A stretch of DNA of 64,000 nt from Earliella scabrosa. Lineage: Eukaryota; Basidiomycota; Agaricomycetes; Polyporales; Polyporaceae. This document shows, in pieces, positions 46,477 through 58,801 of this stretch. Below the pieces are notes generated by a model, which ran no database searches, was not told the DNA's origin, and was given only the letters and a program-made list of their open reading frames with translations. The position numbers were made by a program, and so were the translations under genes. The stretch spans positions 372,001 through 436,000 of the forward strand of contig JABYQQ010000008.1 of assembly GCA_022605405.1 (NCBI GenBank). Reading direction: 5' to 3'. Every line of letters starts with the position of its first letter. The stretch's first letter is position 1.

Positions 46477-47143
46477 GTCTCGATGGGTGGGGGATTCGAT
46501 GATCTGGGGCTCCTGCCCTCGCACTACTCTAACTACGCGATCCTGCAACCGTCCGCAACCCCGGAACGCGACAACCGGAAAACTTCTCGTATCAACTCTT
46601 CCACCGCCCGCACCGTCCGCCTGATCCTCTCCCAACTGCGCGTGCCTTCGCCACATCCCCGTCCCGTCACCCTCAAACGCGGTCTTCGATCGCGATCTCG
46701 CCTCTCGACGAATCAGCCTCGAGGCTACCGGACGGTGGCTGTGTCCTCGATCCTCGGCACGTCCTCCCGCACGATCGCGTCCTCGCGCTCCCAGGTCTCG
46801 TCCGTCGGTCGCGATAGCTCGCAAGCTCGTGAGTGGCCAGCTTCGCATGACTCGGTCGAATGCCGCGCTCGCGACCCCCGCGCGCGATGTTCTTCCGCAT
46901 CCTTGGCTCGCGGAACGTGCGTCCGAGACTGCCTCGTCCCTCGCGTTGCGGAGCTCCGACCGGACCGTCGGGGAAATGAAGGGACCTCGAAGTCGCGCGT
47001 GTTTTCGTGTGGTAGGGCCGCGTGCAGTCGGAAGGCTGGTGGGGCGCGGCTGCCGTCCGCGGGAAGGTCGCGCGAAGGGTTCGCGCGAAGGCGCGTTGCA
47101 GAGCGCAGGTCGACAAAATCGGGGCATGGCCGGTGCTGGTGCA

Positions 47144-50100
47144 CAACAGCGCTTTACATGCACCTGTTTTTGGATCTTTGCAACCTCTGTTATTGAACTC
47201 TACCCTGTCCTTTGATGGCTCTTCTACTTTTACAGCGTGCTTCTTGCCGTCTGCATCCTTTTTATATTTCACCGATGTTCGTTTTTCTCGACAGCTGTGT
47301 CTATTTGAACGGAAAAGTATTTCATCGATTTCGTTCTGATACTGACGAAGCCACTTGGAGTAACTCGCACACGCTGCGCAATTTTCCGTCTCCTCTGAGC
47401 TAGCATGAGCTTCTGCACACTTCGGAGCGGAGGCGTGGGTAAAGATTCGGTTGGGCATGTATGCGAAGGATCCTCATCTTTCAACTTATCTAAACGGTGG
47501 CCCACGCTTTCCATGGTTCCCGTAATAAATTCGCCTTGATGGACACTCTCCAAGTACTCCACCATTCGCCGTTAAAAGTCAGAATTCGAATCTAATATTC
47601 GATCCCGAATCTCCTGCGGAGTCAACGAACTTTTGAGCCATACAAGCATATGTAAATGTAACGTTAGTCTTCCTTGTTGCTCAACTGTGCCATAATATCC
47701 TTCCGTTTCTCCGTACAGGCCGGGATGATCGGTATTCACACCAAGGACATGCTTGATGAAGAGCTCGACCATTACTTTGAAGAATCGCGCGCCTGCCACT
47801 GGATTATTCGCAATGAGGTTCATTCGATCGTCTTTTGTTCTGATCTCCGGCTTATACTCTTCTTGGGTATCTGCAAAGTATAGGGCGAGTGGATGTTTGA
47901 CATCCGCGGGTGCAAACGTAATAAACCATGAAGGAGCCCCCAGATATGAGACTAATGACCATATCTCGTTACGCATATACTTTTTACTCGTCATGGACCC
48001 CTGGACCCGGTAATTAACGTGATCCAAATCGCTCAATACTTTGAAGCATTGTTTCTCTTCCTCGGTTTCGGGCTTTACGCTCCCTGCTTTGAGACGTTCT
48101 ATGATACTGGTCAGGGTGCTATTATTGATGGTCATCAACCTTCGAGCAATGTCATCGAACTTTCGCTTGTCGGCTAACAAGTATCCAGCAGTCGTCGAAC
48201 ACTTGATTTGTTCGTGATTTAATGCTATCAGGGGGAACAGTGGCTCTAGTTGAAAACGCTTGTCATGATACATCAGCAACTGTTGTTTACGCTTTTCTTC
48301 AGACACTGCACGAATTCCGTTCACGTTTCGAAGCCCCCCCAAGCCGTAAGGAAACAACCATGGAAACATCTGGGGATAGAGTTGAGGGTTGTTATACAAA
48401 CTTTCTGGCTCTTTATTCTGTCCAATGGCCAATGCCTTACCCCCGGACTTGAAGTATTTGACTGCGCGTGCTCTGATTTCATATGGTCTTAGTCTTCCCA
48501 GTTTCTCCAGTGTTTGACCAGTCAAGCCGTGCACCACGAACGGACAATCACCTTCATCAGTTCCTTCGTCCTCTTCCAGATTGTTGACAGCTGTGGACTC
48601 GGGGTCTTTGTTGGAGTCGGTGGTTTGCGTGAAGTTCACGATCACGGGCGGTTCATCCTCAGGATATCCTGCTAGGTTCTCGTATGATATATTCAAGTCA
48701 GCGTAGTCAACGTGATTGAGTTTCAGCCATTCCAAAGCCGCTTGAACTTTTCTACGTCTCACCAGCATAGGTGTTCTTTTAAATTCTTTTTCAGTGGGTA
48801 CGTTGGGCCCCAGATACAAGAACGCCAAAACTTCATCCATTTCTTCCCGTGGCGGCGGCAGAGCAGCGTACACTTTGGACATTGGTAGCGAGTGACTGAC
48901 TACGTTGGCTCGCATTTTGGACATACCGGACATGTGGACTTTCACAATGCAGTAGTTGTGCTTAACACGGGATATAAGAAGTTTCTCTGTCCAGCTCAAG
49001 TTTTGTAGTGCCGGGGGCACTTTGCCTATCCATAGACCGTTCGCTAGACTGTTGATCGGAAGCTTGCCGTCTCGCAAATCTTCAATGCACGAATTGCATG
49101 CATCTTCGCCATTGGGCAACAAGACCGGACCTGGACAATCAGTTACGGGATCTTCGGATGTGTATCTCTCTTTTCTAGTGACCGGCTGATCAGGGATCAA
49201 TAAATTGATATCAATGCCTTGGTTCTTCAACGTGGATAACTTACTCCGTGGGGTTAATAATCCACATACACAACATCTGCTCTCTTCGAAATTTTTGGGA
49301 TTCACTTCTCTGACATATTCACAAACTATTGTATCTACAAGGTCTTGCTTCAATGGTGGGGGTGGAAAATTCGCGGGGGGGTTCGGTACTTCAATCGATG
49401 TATTATTGGGAACAACCGAAGAAGTGCGCTCTCGCCACTGCTTCGTGCGTTCTCTGCCCGTCACTACATTGTTGTTTGTGCCTTCAAAAACCGATGCGAA
49501 CTTCGGACAGCTATAACAAACATGAGTACGTATCACGTCTGTAATAGCTTGCTTGCTTTGATTTCGATTAAATTCGGAGATTCCGTGTCTGCGGGCTATT
49601 ACAATCAACGAACTTTTGGGCAGCCGTACACATAGTTGCCATACCGGAATTTCTGCCAGTATATGGCTGGTGGAAACTTCGGCAAAGTCTCGAGGTATAT
49701 AATCTACGAAACGATAGTGATCGCCACACAGCACCTCATCTTTCCTCACGTGGGGAACTAACTCTTCGCATGACCACATTGCGCTGCCGCGCGCCTTCAA
49801 ACCTTTGAAAATTGGTGCACCTCCATACAAATGCTCTTCATCCTCCTTTGTTGATATGGTGGGAGATGTATATTCAAATAAATGTTTGTAGGACCCCGAT
49901 CCATTGATAGTCGCATCAAGTACACGCCGAACATGAACGTTGTAGTCATGCTTGTATACAAATGTTCGCCACATCATCAATCGAATCCGTGATACAAGAA
50001 CAGGGGTCCTCTTTCCAACCATATAGGCTAATGTATTCCAATATGATTGGAATGAACTTTGGTAGTCAACGAGTGGCACAGACACAGCCGGCGAGCTTGT

Positions 50101-50370
50101 CAAGAGGGTGCTCGCCGAAACCCCAGCAGAGATAGTCTCATTGCCCCAAACAGATTCTTCGCCTGAGTGAATAATTACGTGCATGGTCGGTGATTGACCG
50201 CTTGATTTATGTGGTAAGGCTGGAGATGTAATGGACCTTTGCCCATCGCGTATGAGGGCAAACGGCAAAGTGGTAGATGGCAGCGAGTTGCATGTCTGAA
50301 TGCACGCACCAATGATCAGCCAGCACAGTATCATACACCGGCTGATTACATGGAAGTAGTATATGTTCAT
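47144..50370 (-). pseudogene. Helitron Rep N-terminal segment with HUH motif (copy 2)
   Basis: Homologous to 7689-10773: CCVCGLLTPRSKL, LANGLWIGKVPPALQNLSW (DUF6570-type region), PQLYPQMFPWLFPYGLGG and the HUH motif LTLHLHMLVW. The frame from 50370 ends at a stop right after DSNSDF (47569-47577), continues in MVEYLESVHQGEFITGTM, shifts again near 47460 into CAACASYSKWLRQYQNEIDE, and reaches NRGCKDPKTGACKA, where the Gypsy-containing insertion begins. There are thus at least one stop and one frameshift in addition to the insertion. The N-terminus before about 50100 (MNIYYFHVISRCMILCW) differs from copy 1 and is uncertain. Confidence 0.85.
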
Positions 50371-51030
50371 TTTGTTGTGTGCGTGGTGGGTTGGGAGGTA
50401 TTAACTTGGTGGAAGAACCGCACAGTTCGCCGCTTGCAAGTTCAACATACGGTCACATGACTTGGGATCACGTGACTATTCCACGGCGCGGTGCGATTAT
50501 GAGCACTTTGAGCGGGTATCAAGGCGTGCGTTGAACTTTTGCCAGTCCCACTGGTCTGTGTGTTCAAAAGTTCGATCATAATGGGCAGCAGAATGTTCGC
50601 AGCAGGGATGGGCAGTTCAATAGAGTCGTATATCATTGGACGGATGTACATCGACGCTTTCAATACGAACTATTGTACCAGTGGGATAACGTGGTCAGGG
50701 TTGAACCTCCACGGCGTCAGGTTGTGCTGACGGTGTGAGTGTAGCGATGGGTATAGTACCATGAAATCACGGATGCTACGTGACGTGTTGAGATACGTAT
50801 GCAAATGAAAGGCTTCTGATGCACGCCTGAGTTGAAGCTGCGTACACGAACGGGATGAAGGAGCGACGACGAATTTAACAAGTGCATGTTGAAATGAACG
50901 AAGGTCAGGTGAACAATTATGACGTGTTGAAACGTCCAGGGGGGTGATAACGACGGTACGGCAATAGACAGGGGATGAATTGGAAGCGTGCACATTACGA
51001 GAGAAGAAGAGAGGCAGATATTCGCACAAG
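50371..51030. other. Intergenic stretch between Rep start and fam1 end (copy 2)
   Basis: No gene is supported. It corresponds in position to 10774-11606 but is not obviously similar. An inverted motif TTGAACTTTTG / CAAAAGTTCGA lies at about 50531 and 50568, echoing the CGAACTTT motif of the tandem repeat at 30878. Confidence 0.5.
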
Positions 51031-52307
51031 TTACCGAGACTTACGCGCCACAAGCATGGCACCATACAAGTTCAGGCTGAGCCCTTCGGAGGGAGTAGTC
51101 TGTCGCTTGTCCTTCTCGATGGAGTAGGTCGACGCGCTGTAGAAGACCAACGCCAGGTCGCCAGGCTCGAGCTCCTCGTCAAGGCGAGGGAGGCGGTAGA
51201 TCGCGTCGTAGGAGAATCGCCCGTCGCTGACAAGCTTGCCCGCTCAGAACCAGTGACGTCCATCCCAGAGGGGAACTAGAGCAATAACGTCAGTAAGGGT
51301 GAATGTGTTCCCAAACACTTCGTCGGTCGCTCACTTGTGTCGTCATGCCCCCAGGTCGTCCGATCGCACATGTCGATGTAGCTGCGAGCAGGCCCAGATT
51401 TGATCTGAGATGACGAGCCCTCTTCGCGATCTGAGACGTCTAAGCCTTTGGCATCGTCGTCAACTGGGCAAATGTTCGTCAGCAATGGGAAGCCACGCAG
51501 ACGAACTTTACACACCAAAGTCAGATGCGGGTTCTCCGGGGAAAGTTCGAAACGTCAGAGGCGGGACAGACGTCGACCCAAACGTGTTGACTTGTAGCTT
51601 CGCGAGGCGAAATGCGGTGCCCAAGAAGTTCCCCGCACGCTCCCACTTGCCCTTGATTGGAATCATGGCGAGTTGCTTGATGAGCTTGCTGCTGGAGTTA
51701 CTGAAGGGCACTGGATACAGCACATTCGAACCTCGAACGATGCCAAGGGTCGTCAAGATGGCACGCTTGGGACCGCTGTTGCCGGGAATCGCGATGACCT
51801 TGCTCTTGCTTCCGCCGAAGCTGTGTGCGACGACGTGCTTGGGATCCTCGCGAGAGGGGTTCATGACGAAGATGCGATCTCCTGCGTCCTCGACCAGGCC
51901 GGTGATTGCGCTGAGGCATAGACATCAGATGAGCATGGCATTACGTGTACAAGCAGATTATGCATACCCCTGATGAAGCCTGTACTGAGATGAACGGACT
52001 ATACCCTCTGAGAATCTGACGCAGTGAAGTTTGTTGGGTGTGTAGTGAAGTTCACACATCCTGTAAAGATCATCAGGAGGAGCATGGCAGGAACCAGTTG
52101 AAAAACCACACGTACCGTCCACGAGGGGCATGAGCTAACTTGGGTGCCAGAAGGGGATCGTAGAGGTGCGCCAACGGATCGGGCGGTGGTGAAGCAGCCC
52201 GTGCGGTCGTCAACACCATCGGGGTGGCAGGCACTGAGACCGTACGATCTTTCGGGGCAAGCACGGGTGTAGAAGGTACCTCGGGTGAGAGCTCGACCTT
52301 CTTCAGC
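51031..52307 (-). pseudogene. fam1 (copy B), 3' part, cut by hAT insertion
   Basis: Exons on the minus strand encode LAHLYDPLLAPKLAHAPRGR, PDLVVAHSFGGSKSKVIAIPG, KLIKQLAMIPIKGKWERAG, SGPARSYIDMCDRTTWGHD, DLALVFYSASTY and the C-terminus GLSLNLYGAMLVARKSR before the stop at 51031. Each has a counterpart in copy A (for example AHLFPGAKNPVLAFRTPTG, KLVKQLLLAPLLGENARAL, GLSFNLYGAVLVA). The gene is interrupted at 52308-52315, the target duplication of the hAT element, and continues at 56741. Confidence 0.65.
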
Positions 52308-52315
52308 GTCGGAGG
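52308..52315. repeat. hAT target site duplication, left
   Basis: GTCGGAGG, repeated exactly at 56733-56740. Eight bases is the duplication length of hAT transposons. Confidence 0.95.
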
Positions 52316-55300
52316 TAGTGTTGCAAAGTCCGGTCATAGGACCGGTCGGCAACCGTTGAATAACTGAACCTAGCTGCTAGCAGACCGGACTTTGACCGTT
52401 CTACTGTCGGTCAAGTTCTCGGTTCAGTTTCGGTCATTTCTATCGGGCATAATTCGTGAACTGTTAATGACCAGTTGTGACCGGTCAATAACCTAAAAAA
52501 TGACCGTAAATGACCGGTCGACGACCGGTCTCAAACGCCCTACTAATGAGTCCATCACGGGTGACATCATACTAGAACTCGGCTACCTGAACGAACATAC
52601 TCGAACATCACAAACAAACATCGAGAACATACGATGGAACATGGGACCACGGAGATACGACGGACATAAAATGAAGGCTGCGCCAACTCTAAAAGTTACC
52701 CTTCGCTCGGAGACTTCTCATCATTCTTCTCTCAGCTTCTCTCTCACACGTCCCCAGATGGCCAAGACCACTACCGTAAAGACCAAAAGTGCCGCAAAGG
52801 CTGGACGCAAGAGTAGCTCGCAGCGGAGCCGCGCAAGCACCACAGCAGTGCGCACCAAAGCGTCAGCAGCCAAAACGAAGGAGAAGTCCAAGACCGCAAA
52901 GCGGAAGCGTGGGTCCAAGTCTGACTCTCCTGCAGACGACTCGGACCAGGAGGATGCGGCGCCGAAGCACAAGCGCCTGCGCGCGAAGCCTGTCGAGAAG
53001 GTGGCTGGGGCCAGACGCTCGGTCCGGGACCGGAAGGGGAAGGGGAAGGGGAAGGGGAAGATGGTGGAGCATGACGACGACGAGACGATGGATGAGTTTG
53101 AGGAGGGTGAGGAAGCAGAGGGAAGCGGTGGGCCAGACGACGGGGATGCAGACGGAGATGATGGAGGCAGTGAACCTGCGGAGGGCGACAACGCTGACAA
53201 CCCGATCGAGGTAAGTATCAGACTTCAGTGCTGACAGGGGTCAACTCACTCATTCTGTTGCATAGCTGCCGAGCGACAGCGAAGACGAGGATGGGGAAGG
53301 GGAAGAGGGAGGGGATGAGGATGAGGATGAGGATGAGGATGACGATGACGATGGGGAGCTAGAGAAGACATCGCGCAAACGGACGAAGGCCGAGATGACG
53401 CGCGACCTGCGCACGATCTTCACGGACTGGGAGGTTGTCACCTTCTATGACGAGTCGGGTGTTGGGACTGAAGAGCGCGGGCGGTGGTGCACGATCTGTC
53501 GGTGAGTGGCATACACTGTCAGTATCAGAGTGGGCGTCGAAGGCTGAGAGTTGGGACCATGGCACCAGTGAGGACCGAGACGTGAAGCAGCGGAAGAAGA
53601 AGCGAGCCGGATGGTACGTTGGCCACAACTCGACGTGCCGTTCCCATATTGCGTCGGCGCACTACGAGGAATACAGCCGACGCTGTAAAGAGGCTGGGAT
53701 TGAGGAGAACCACCGGTGAGTGTCGTGCTTGAGGCTTTGGGGCTGTCGAGATATGGCACAGGCTGAGTGTGTCGACAGTGCTGTGCCCGACGATGTAAAG
53801 GAAGAGAGGGCGGCGGCGGCGGCAGCAGCGGAAGGAAAGAAGGGGGGGCAGAGAACGTTGGAGGACGTTGGCGTAAAGAAGGTTCGGGCTCCGACTCAGT
53901 TCTCGCCCGAGGCTATTCTGCAGAGCGTGACCGAACATGTTGTATGCGGATACCAGGTACGTCAGCGTGTGCTTCCATTCATATCCTTTTTGGGACTGAC
54001 CTTAGAACCTTAAATCCCGACAGCCCCTCTCCATCGCCGACGACAAGACATTCACAAACTGTCTTGTCGTCATGCGCCCTGGGACCAAGAAGTCCGAGCT
54101 GCCCACTCGCGCGAAGGTGCGCACGCACATCAACAACTCCTTCGTCGACTACCTGGACGCCCTCAAGGACGACATCACATCTGACCGCACTCCCAGAGAG
54201 GTCTCATCTCTCTGGGACCTCTGGACTGCCCCGCATACCTCCGACCCTTATTTCGGACTCATCCTGCAATGGATTGACATCGACCCCGAGTCCGGCGTCT
54301 GGACATTCCGCAACGAAGTCGCTGCATGTCACAAGATCTTCGGGAACCATGCAGGCGAAAATTTAGGACGCTACTTCGTCCTGTTCATGGATCGCGCTGG
54401 AGTCACCTCGAAAACGCACAGCAAGGTGAGTATACAATTGGTTCAGACCGGGGTTCTGCTGACCGTGGTACGACTAGCTTGGGCACGTCACAAATGACAA
54501 CGCCTCGCCGAACTCGACCGCCGCAGACGAGGCAGCACGCCGCCTCCGGAAACGGGGGATTCTCACCAGATGGGAGCCATCAGAACGCAAGCTAAGGTAA
54601 GTGCCACGATCGTGATTCCCTCATCCCGATACGCCAGTTCTCATGCGCCGTTTCACAGCTGTCTCGGTCACGTTGTCGAACTAGGAATCGACGATTTCAT
54701 GTCCGGCATCACCCAGACCGCCCTTGTCAACTCCAAGCAGGCGTTATGGGAGTTCGATCCCCAGGCGTCAGCAAACCTGATCAATGACGACGTCGACATC
54801 ATTGCGCTCCTCCGCACTCTAGCCATCAAGGTGAGTACCGCCCTGTGCAGTCGCATTACGAGCTGACCATGTTCCATCAGATTCAAGTGTCCGGAAACCG
54901 CAAGGACGTGTTCTTCGAATACCAACGTGAGGCCGGCATCAAGAACCCGCTCGTGATCCCGCTGCACGCAAACACTCGCTGGGGAAGCGCGTACCGTATG
55001 TGCGCTCGTGCGTATGAGTTACGGAAGGTGAGATTCGGATGTTCTGCACCCAGTCATGACACTCACTGCTCTGACGATCCCTGCAGGCCATCGATGCGTT
55101 CGTCAGCACTGCCGACCTCAAATTCGGTCCCATCACTCGGATCCGACGAACTGGACAGCGAACCAAAAACATCCCTTGGGCGGCATTCCAGATGCCTGCG
55201 GAGGGGTGGAAGCGTATCAAGGCGTGTGCGGACATCCTTGCGGTGAGCCTCCACCACTTTCATCTCGCGATCTGCATGATACAGTTCTCATCTTCAACTG

Positions 55301-56732
55301 CAGGACGCGAACCGTTACCAGCAAATATGCTCGACGACTCATGCGCCCACACTCCACCAAGTTATCCCAGCCCTCGAGACTTTGCAGTCGCGCTGGGAAG
55401 CCAAGAGAGCCGACCCGAAGTACGAGTGGTTCCACCCTGCGCTGGACAAGGGCCTCGAGAAGCTCACGAAGTACTACAAGCGGCTTGACAACGCCCGCGC
55501 GTACATCCTTGCGCTCTGTAAGTCCCTTGATCCATACCGCCTTGTGTTCAAAGCCGTCTGGATCTTTGCTGATGTCTGTCATCTGCGTCGGATAGACTTG
55601 CACCCCTACTACAAACTGACGTACATCGAGACCCGCTGGGGCGGTGAGGCGGAGTACCTGGAGGATCTCGCCAATGGTATCATTGACCCGATCAATTGGC
55701 AAGAACACGCAAAGAAGATTGTCGAGGCGGCGGTGAGTCTGAATACCATCCTGGGCGAGCACATACTCACATTCTCCGGACTATAGCTTGCGGAATATTG
55801 GCCGAAGCGTTTGCTCCAAGGCACGCAAGATTCCGCCGCGACGCCGGCCGCCAACTCAAGCCAGTCCCGTGCATCGTCAGTCTCTCAACCGCAGGACGAC
55901 AACGACGATGATGACTATGACCGGGAGCGTCGCCGCCGTCTGCAGGGCGCTGAATCCGAGGATGGATGGCGTACTGAAATGCGCCGCTACATCGACGATC
56001 CTGCCGCCGACGTCACAAAGCACACCAACACTGTGGACTGGTGGGCGGTAAGTACTCATGATGCCCTCCGATCATCCCTCGCTGACATCCTCCAGCGACA
56101 TGCTAGCGTCTACCCTGCCCACGCTCGAATGGCCCTCGACATCCTGCCAGTCGCTGGTGCCACTGTGGGCGTAGAGTCCTTGTTCTCTCGATGCAAGGAG
56201 GTGACGACGGACCGTCGTTCGCGTCTCTCGCCGCAGGTGCTCGAGCAGATCCAGTGTCTTGAGCACCACTGGCGTCCGAACATCGTCGACTACGCTAAGG
56301 AGAACGACAAGGTCCGCGAGGAGCTATACCTGCAGGATTTTGTGTACATGGAGGAGGAGCAAGCATTCTTAGCACAGCTTGACTCCGACTCTGACTCTGA
56401 GGCTTAGAGATACGACATTTGTAGTCCGTTTCATGTCTGTGGTACCTTAGGCTACTTGTTTGTGTTGCCTTATAATACAATCCCTGCTCACCGACGACGA
56501 GTCACCGTACTGGTCCATATTGACCGGTCATTGACCGGTCAGAACCGGTCAGAACCGAAAATCGGTCATTGACCGGTTGGGACCGCTGACCGAACCGAAG
56601 TCAAGTTCAGTTATCAAAGAACCGGTTCATCAGTCCGGTTATGAAAAGTTGAACCGGTCCGGTTCCGGTTCAGTCTCCGGTCATTAATTCTGGAGCCAGA
56701 TGACCGAACTTGACCGGACTTCCACAACACTA
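52316..56732 (+). mobile_element. hAT DNA transposon, complete, 4417 bp
   Basis: Terminal inverted repeats begin TAGTGTTG at both ends and share AAGTCCGGTCA a few bases in. The element is bounded by a perfect 8-bp duplication GTCGGAGG. Subterminal regions (52330-52540 and 56515-56725) are crowded with GACCGGT motifs in both orientations, probable transposase binding sites. One spliced transposase gene fills the interior. It interrupts fam1 copy B and so is younger than the giant element that carries it. Confidence 0.95.
52758..56407 (+). CDS. hAT transposase
   Basis: About a dozen exons join in frame with short GT-AG introns (first ones 52758-53210, 53266-53501, 53569-53715, 53779-53956). 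The N-terminus is Lys/Ser rich (MAKTTTVKTKSAAKAGRK) and acidic, then a BED-type finger (GRWCTICR ... STCRSHIASAHY). The catalytic region has IADDKTFTNCLVVMRPG, GNHAGENLGRYFVLFMDRAG, LGHVTNDNASPNSTA, CLGHVVELGIDDFM and LHANTRWGSAYR, with the helical insertion after it. The C-terminal hAT dimerisation domain is clear: YPAHARMALDILPVAGATV then ESLFSRCKEVTTDRRSRLS. No stop or frameshift was seen, so it may be active. ATG 52758 was chosen because upstream ATGs lie in the repeat-rich terminus; one at 52644 is in frame too. Confidence 0.85.
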
Positions 56733-56740
56733 GTCGGAGG
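56733..56740. repeat. hAT target site duplication, right
   Basis: GTCGGAGG, identical to 52308-52315. Confidence 0.95.
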
Positions 56741-58503
56741 CGTTGGCGTCGTCCATCGTAACGTCATCTGACTGTAGCTTTGGAACGTCCACCCACATAT
56801 TGTCGTTGGAGAAGCTGTCAAACCGCCAACCAAAGATCAGTATGACATATCAATAACTGGGGAATCATCACGAACTTTAGAGGGTCGTGTTCTATCTCCG
56901 CTAGAGCCCCCTTGTTGTCATCGCCATGCTCGATATCGGAAATCCTGACCACAGACATCAGCAATCATGAGCGATGACAGCTTCAGTAATGCAAATGACG
57001 TACGCATTCCTCAGATCGTCCATAGTATTGTCCCGCTCAGCGTAGAATATTTTGGTTTGCTTGGCAGCTCTACGTACAAATTTATCTAAGTACAAGAGTT
57101 ACCATTAGTTGTATGAACAATTACTTTTCTTCGTCGTCCGTGCTATGCATGAAAAACGCATCAGCTGAGCTGAGCGCAACGTCAAAGATTGTAAAGCTAG
57201 AACATGATGCCAACGTACTCAGGGGCTTTGGCTTTGACTTTCTTGAGAGGGGCTTGTGCGGCGCTCGGCTTGCGTGGAGTAGGCTTGGGCTTGCTACTAG
57301 GCTCCACGGGTTTGAACTTGCCCGTCGCAGTCACAATCACGTTAGGTGAGGACTTGGATGCCTTAACCGTAGCACCGACAGTACTATCCAATCCATGTAA
57401 GCGTGTGTAGTCAAGTACATTGGCCGATGACAACCACGTACCCGCTGCGAGACCGACCGACGGTCGTAGGACGTTCAATGATCTCCAGAGATGGCGATCT
57501 GTAACGTCGTTAAGCAGGCACCATGAAAGGATACCACCGTTGTGCACGTACCTTACACGACTCTTCTTCTTGGGAGACTCTTCGTTGGTCACAGCCTCAG
57601 GTTCTTCATCAGAAGGGCTGGAAAGTATAATATCATCAGCGACGACAGTAGGTAAGGAGCACCTATGACCCCACGTACACTTTAGCATGTTTGCCCAGCG
57701 TAGCAGCAGTGCGTCTGGTAGTCTCCTTCTTCCTGAATGACCGACAGGTGTCACCCAGACAGCATGAACACAAGATGGAATGGACTTACGTAGGTGATGG
57801 GGTCTTGGGTGTAGACGTGGGCTTGCGTGCGGCACGACTATTACTTGAGACCACATCGTAAACATAGTGGACAAGTGATATGTTGAACAGGCGACACACC
57901 TTTTCTTCGGCGTCCGAGTTGTATTGGCTTCATACTCGCTACGATGCATGACTTCGAATGAAGTACCAGCTACCCATGAGGTTATAGCTGACGTACCTCA
58001 TAAGCTCATCTTCCTCTTCAGACGCCTCAGGCGATCTTCATAATGGGACATCAGAGGTGGATGATAGACGGCAATGGAAGAAGACTTACGAAGTGTTGAC
58101 AGCCGTGCGCTCCTCGAACGTCTCCCACTCGGTCGCCTCCGGCGGATCTGACTCCTCTCCTTCCTCAGCCTCGTCGTCGACAACAGAAGGTCTGAGGGAT
58201 AGCACATATCAGTTCCACACCACATCACATAACTCGAAGCACACCCACGTCTTGGGGGGTTGCTTGCCCCGACGACCACGACTCGGCGCAGCCTTGGCGG
58301 TAGATGCACTGTATGCAATGGGTCAGTGAGCGTATAATGTATCGCGAGAAAGCACCTCCGAATCTTTCTGCTGCTTTCGCAGTTGTCTTGCGTCCACGCG
58401 GGGTAGGCGCAGCTTTCTCCTTCGCACTACAGACCACCGGCATGAATGTTAAGGAATATGATCAAAGTCGATCTGCTTACGGGGTTTTCTTGCGAGGAGC
58501 CAT
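56741..58503 (-). pseudogene. fam1 (copy B), 5' part
   Basis: Exons from ATG 58503: MAPRKKTP, then KEKAAPTPRGRKTTAKAAER, STAKAAPSRGRRGKQPPKT, an acidic exon (VVDDEAEEGEESDPPEATEW), SKPKPTPRKPSAAQAPLKKV, IFYAERDNTMDDLRNA, and toward the break VDVPKLQSDDVTMDDAN. Introns are 50-60 bases with GTAAGY/GTACGT donors. The order basic, acidic, basic matches fam1 copy A. The transcript is cut by the hAT element at 56740. Splicing around a 4.4 kb insertion is unlikely but not excluded. The composition suggests a nuclear protein. Confidence 0.6.
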
Positions 58504-58801
58504 GGAACGTTACACGGGCGGAAGCAACTGAGGACCAGAAACGCGAGGGCAAGGGGAACGGAATGGCGAACTCTTCGTTGACCCGTCGAACTTTTATGTT
58601 GTGAGTTTTGCAAATTCCATGGCCTAGAGCTCTTGGCAGCCGCGGATGATAGTCGTCCGATATCATGATCATTCTGATTGTCTACCCGGATAAACTTTGC
58701 CAACCGAGCTTCTTCAATGAACTTTTGTCCTGACTATCGAACTATCTCTCCGCACGACAGAACTCGATGGCCTTTCTGCTACACAAGCATAACTATGCGT
58801 A

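Larger units (their letters stand above)
35572..47143. mobile_element. GC-rich insertion containing a Ty3/Gypsy retrotransposon and two antisense genes
   Basis: Between the Rep halves of copy 2, base composition changes sharply to CG-rich. It holds Gypsy gag-pol on the minus strand (39400-45748) and two plus-strand genes (35884-36528, 36764-38653). Left and right limits are placed where Rep homology stops (after ATTTGATCGCAGTTCCGG and before CGCTTTACATGCACC). I could not find a pair of long terminal repeats or a clear target duplication, and about 135 bp of Rep is lost. It may therefore be a truncated or rearranged element, or more than one insertion. The plus-strand stretch 35575-35703 (FLIRLDDVILALDREQ...) looks like the end of another truncated gene. 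Confidence 0.65.

Noticed and set aside
35572..47143. Long terminal repeats at the two ends of the Gypsy insertion
   Set aside because: By-eye comparison of 35572-36500 and 39000-39350 with 46140-47143 showed no matching pair, so none is annotated.
46348..47163. 271-codon minus-strand frame as a protein or terminal-repeat gene
   Set aside because: It is Arg/Ala-rich in a GC-rich stretch where long chance frames are expected on both strands, and no motif is recognisable.
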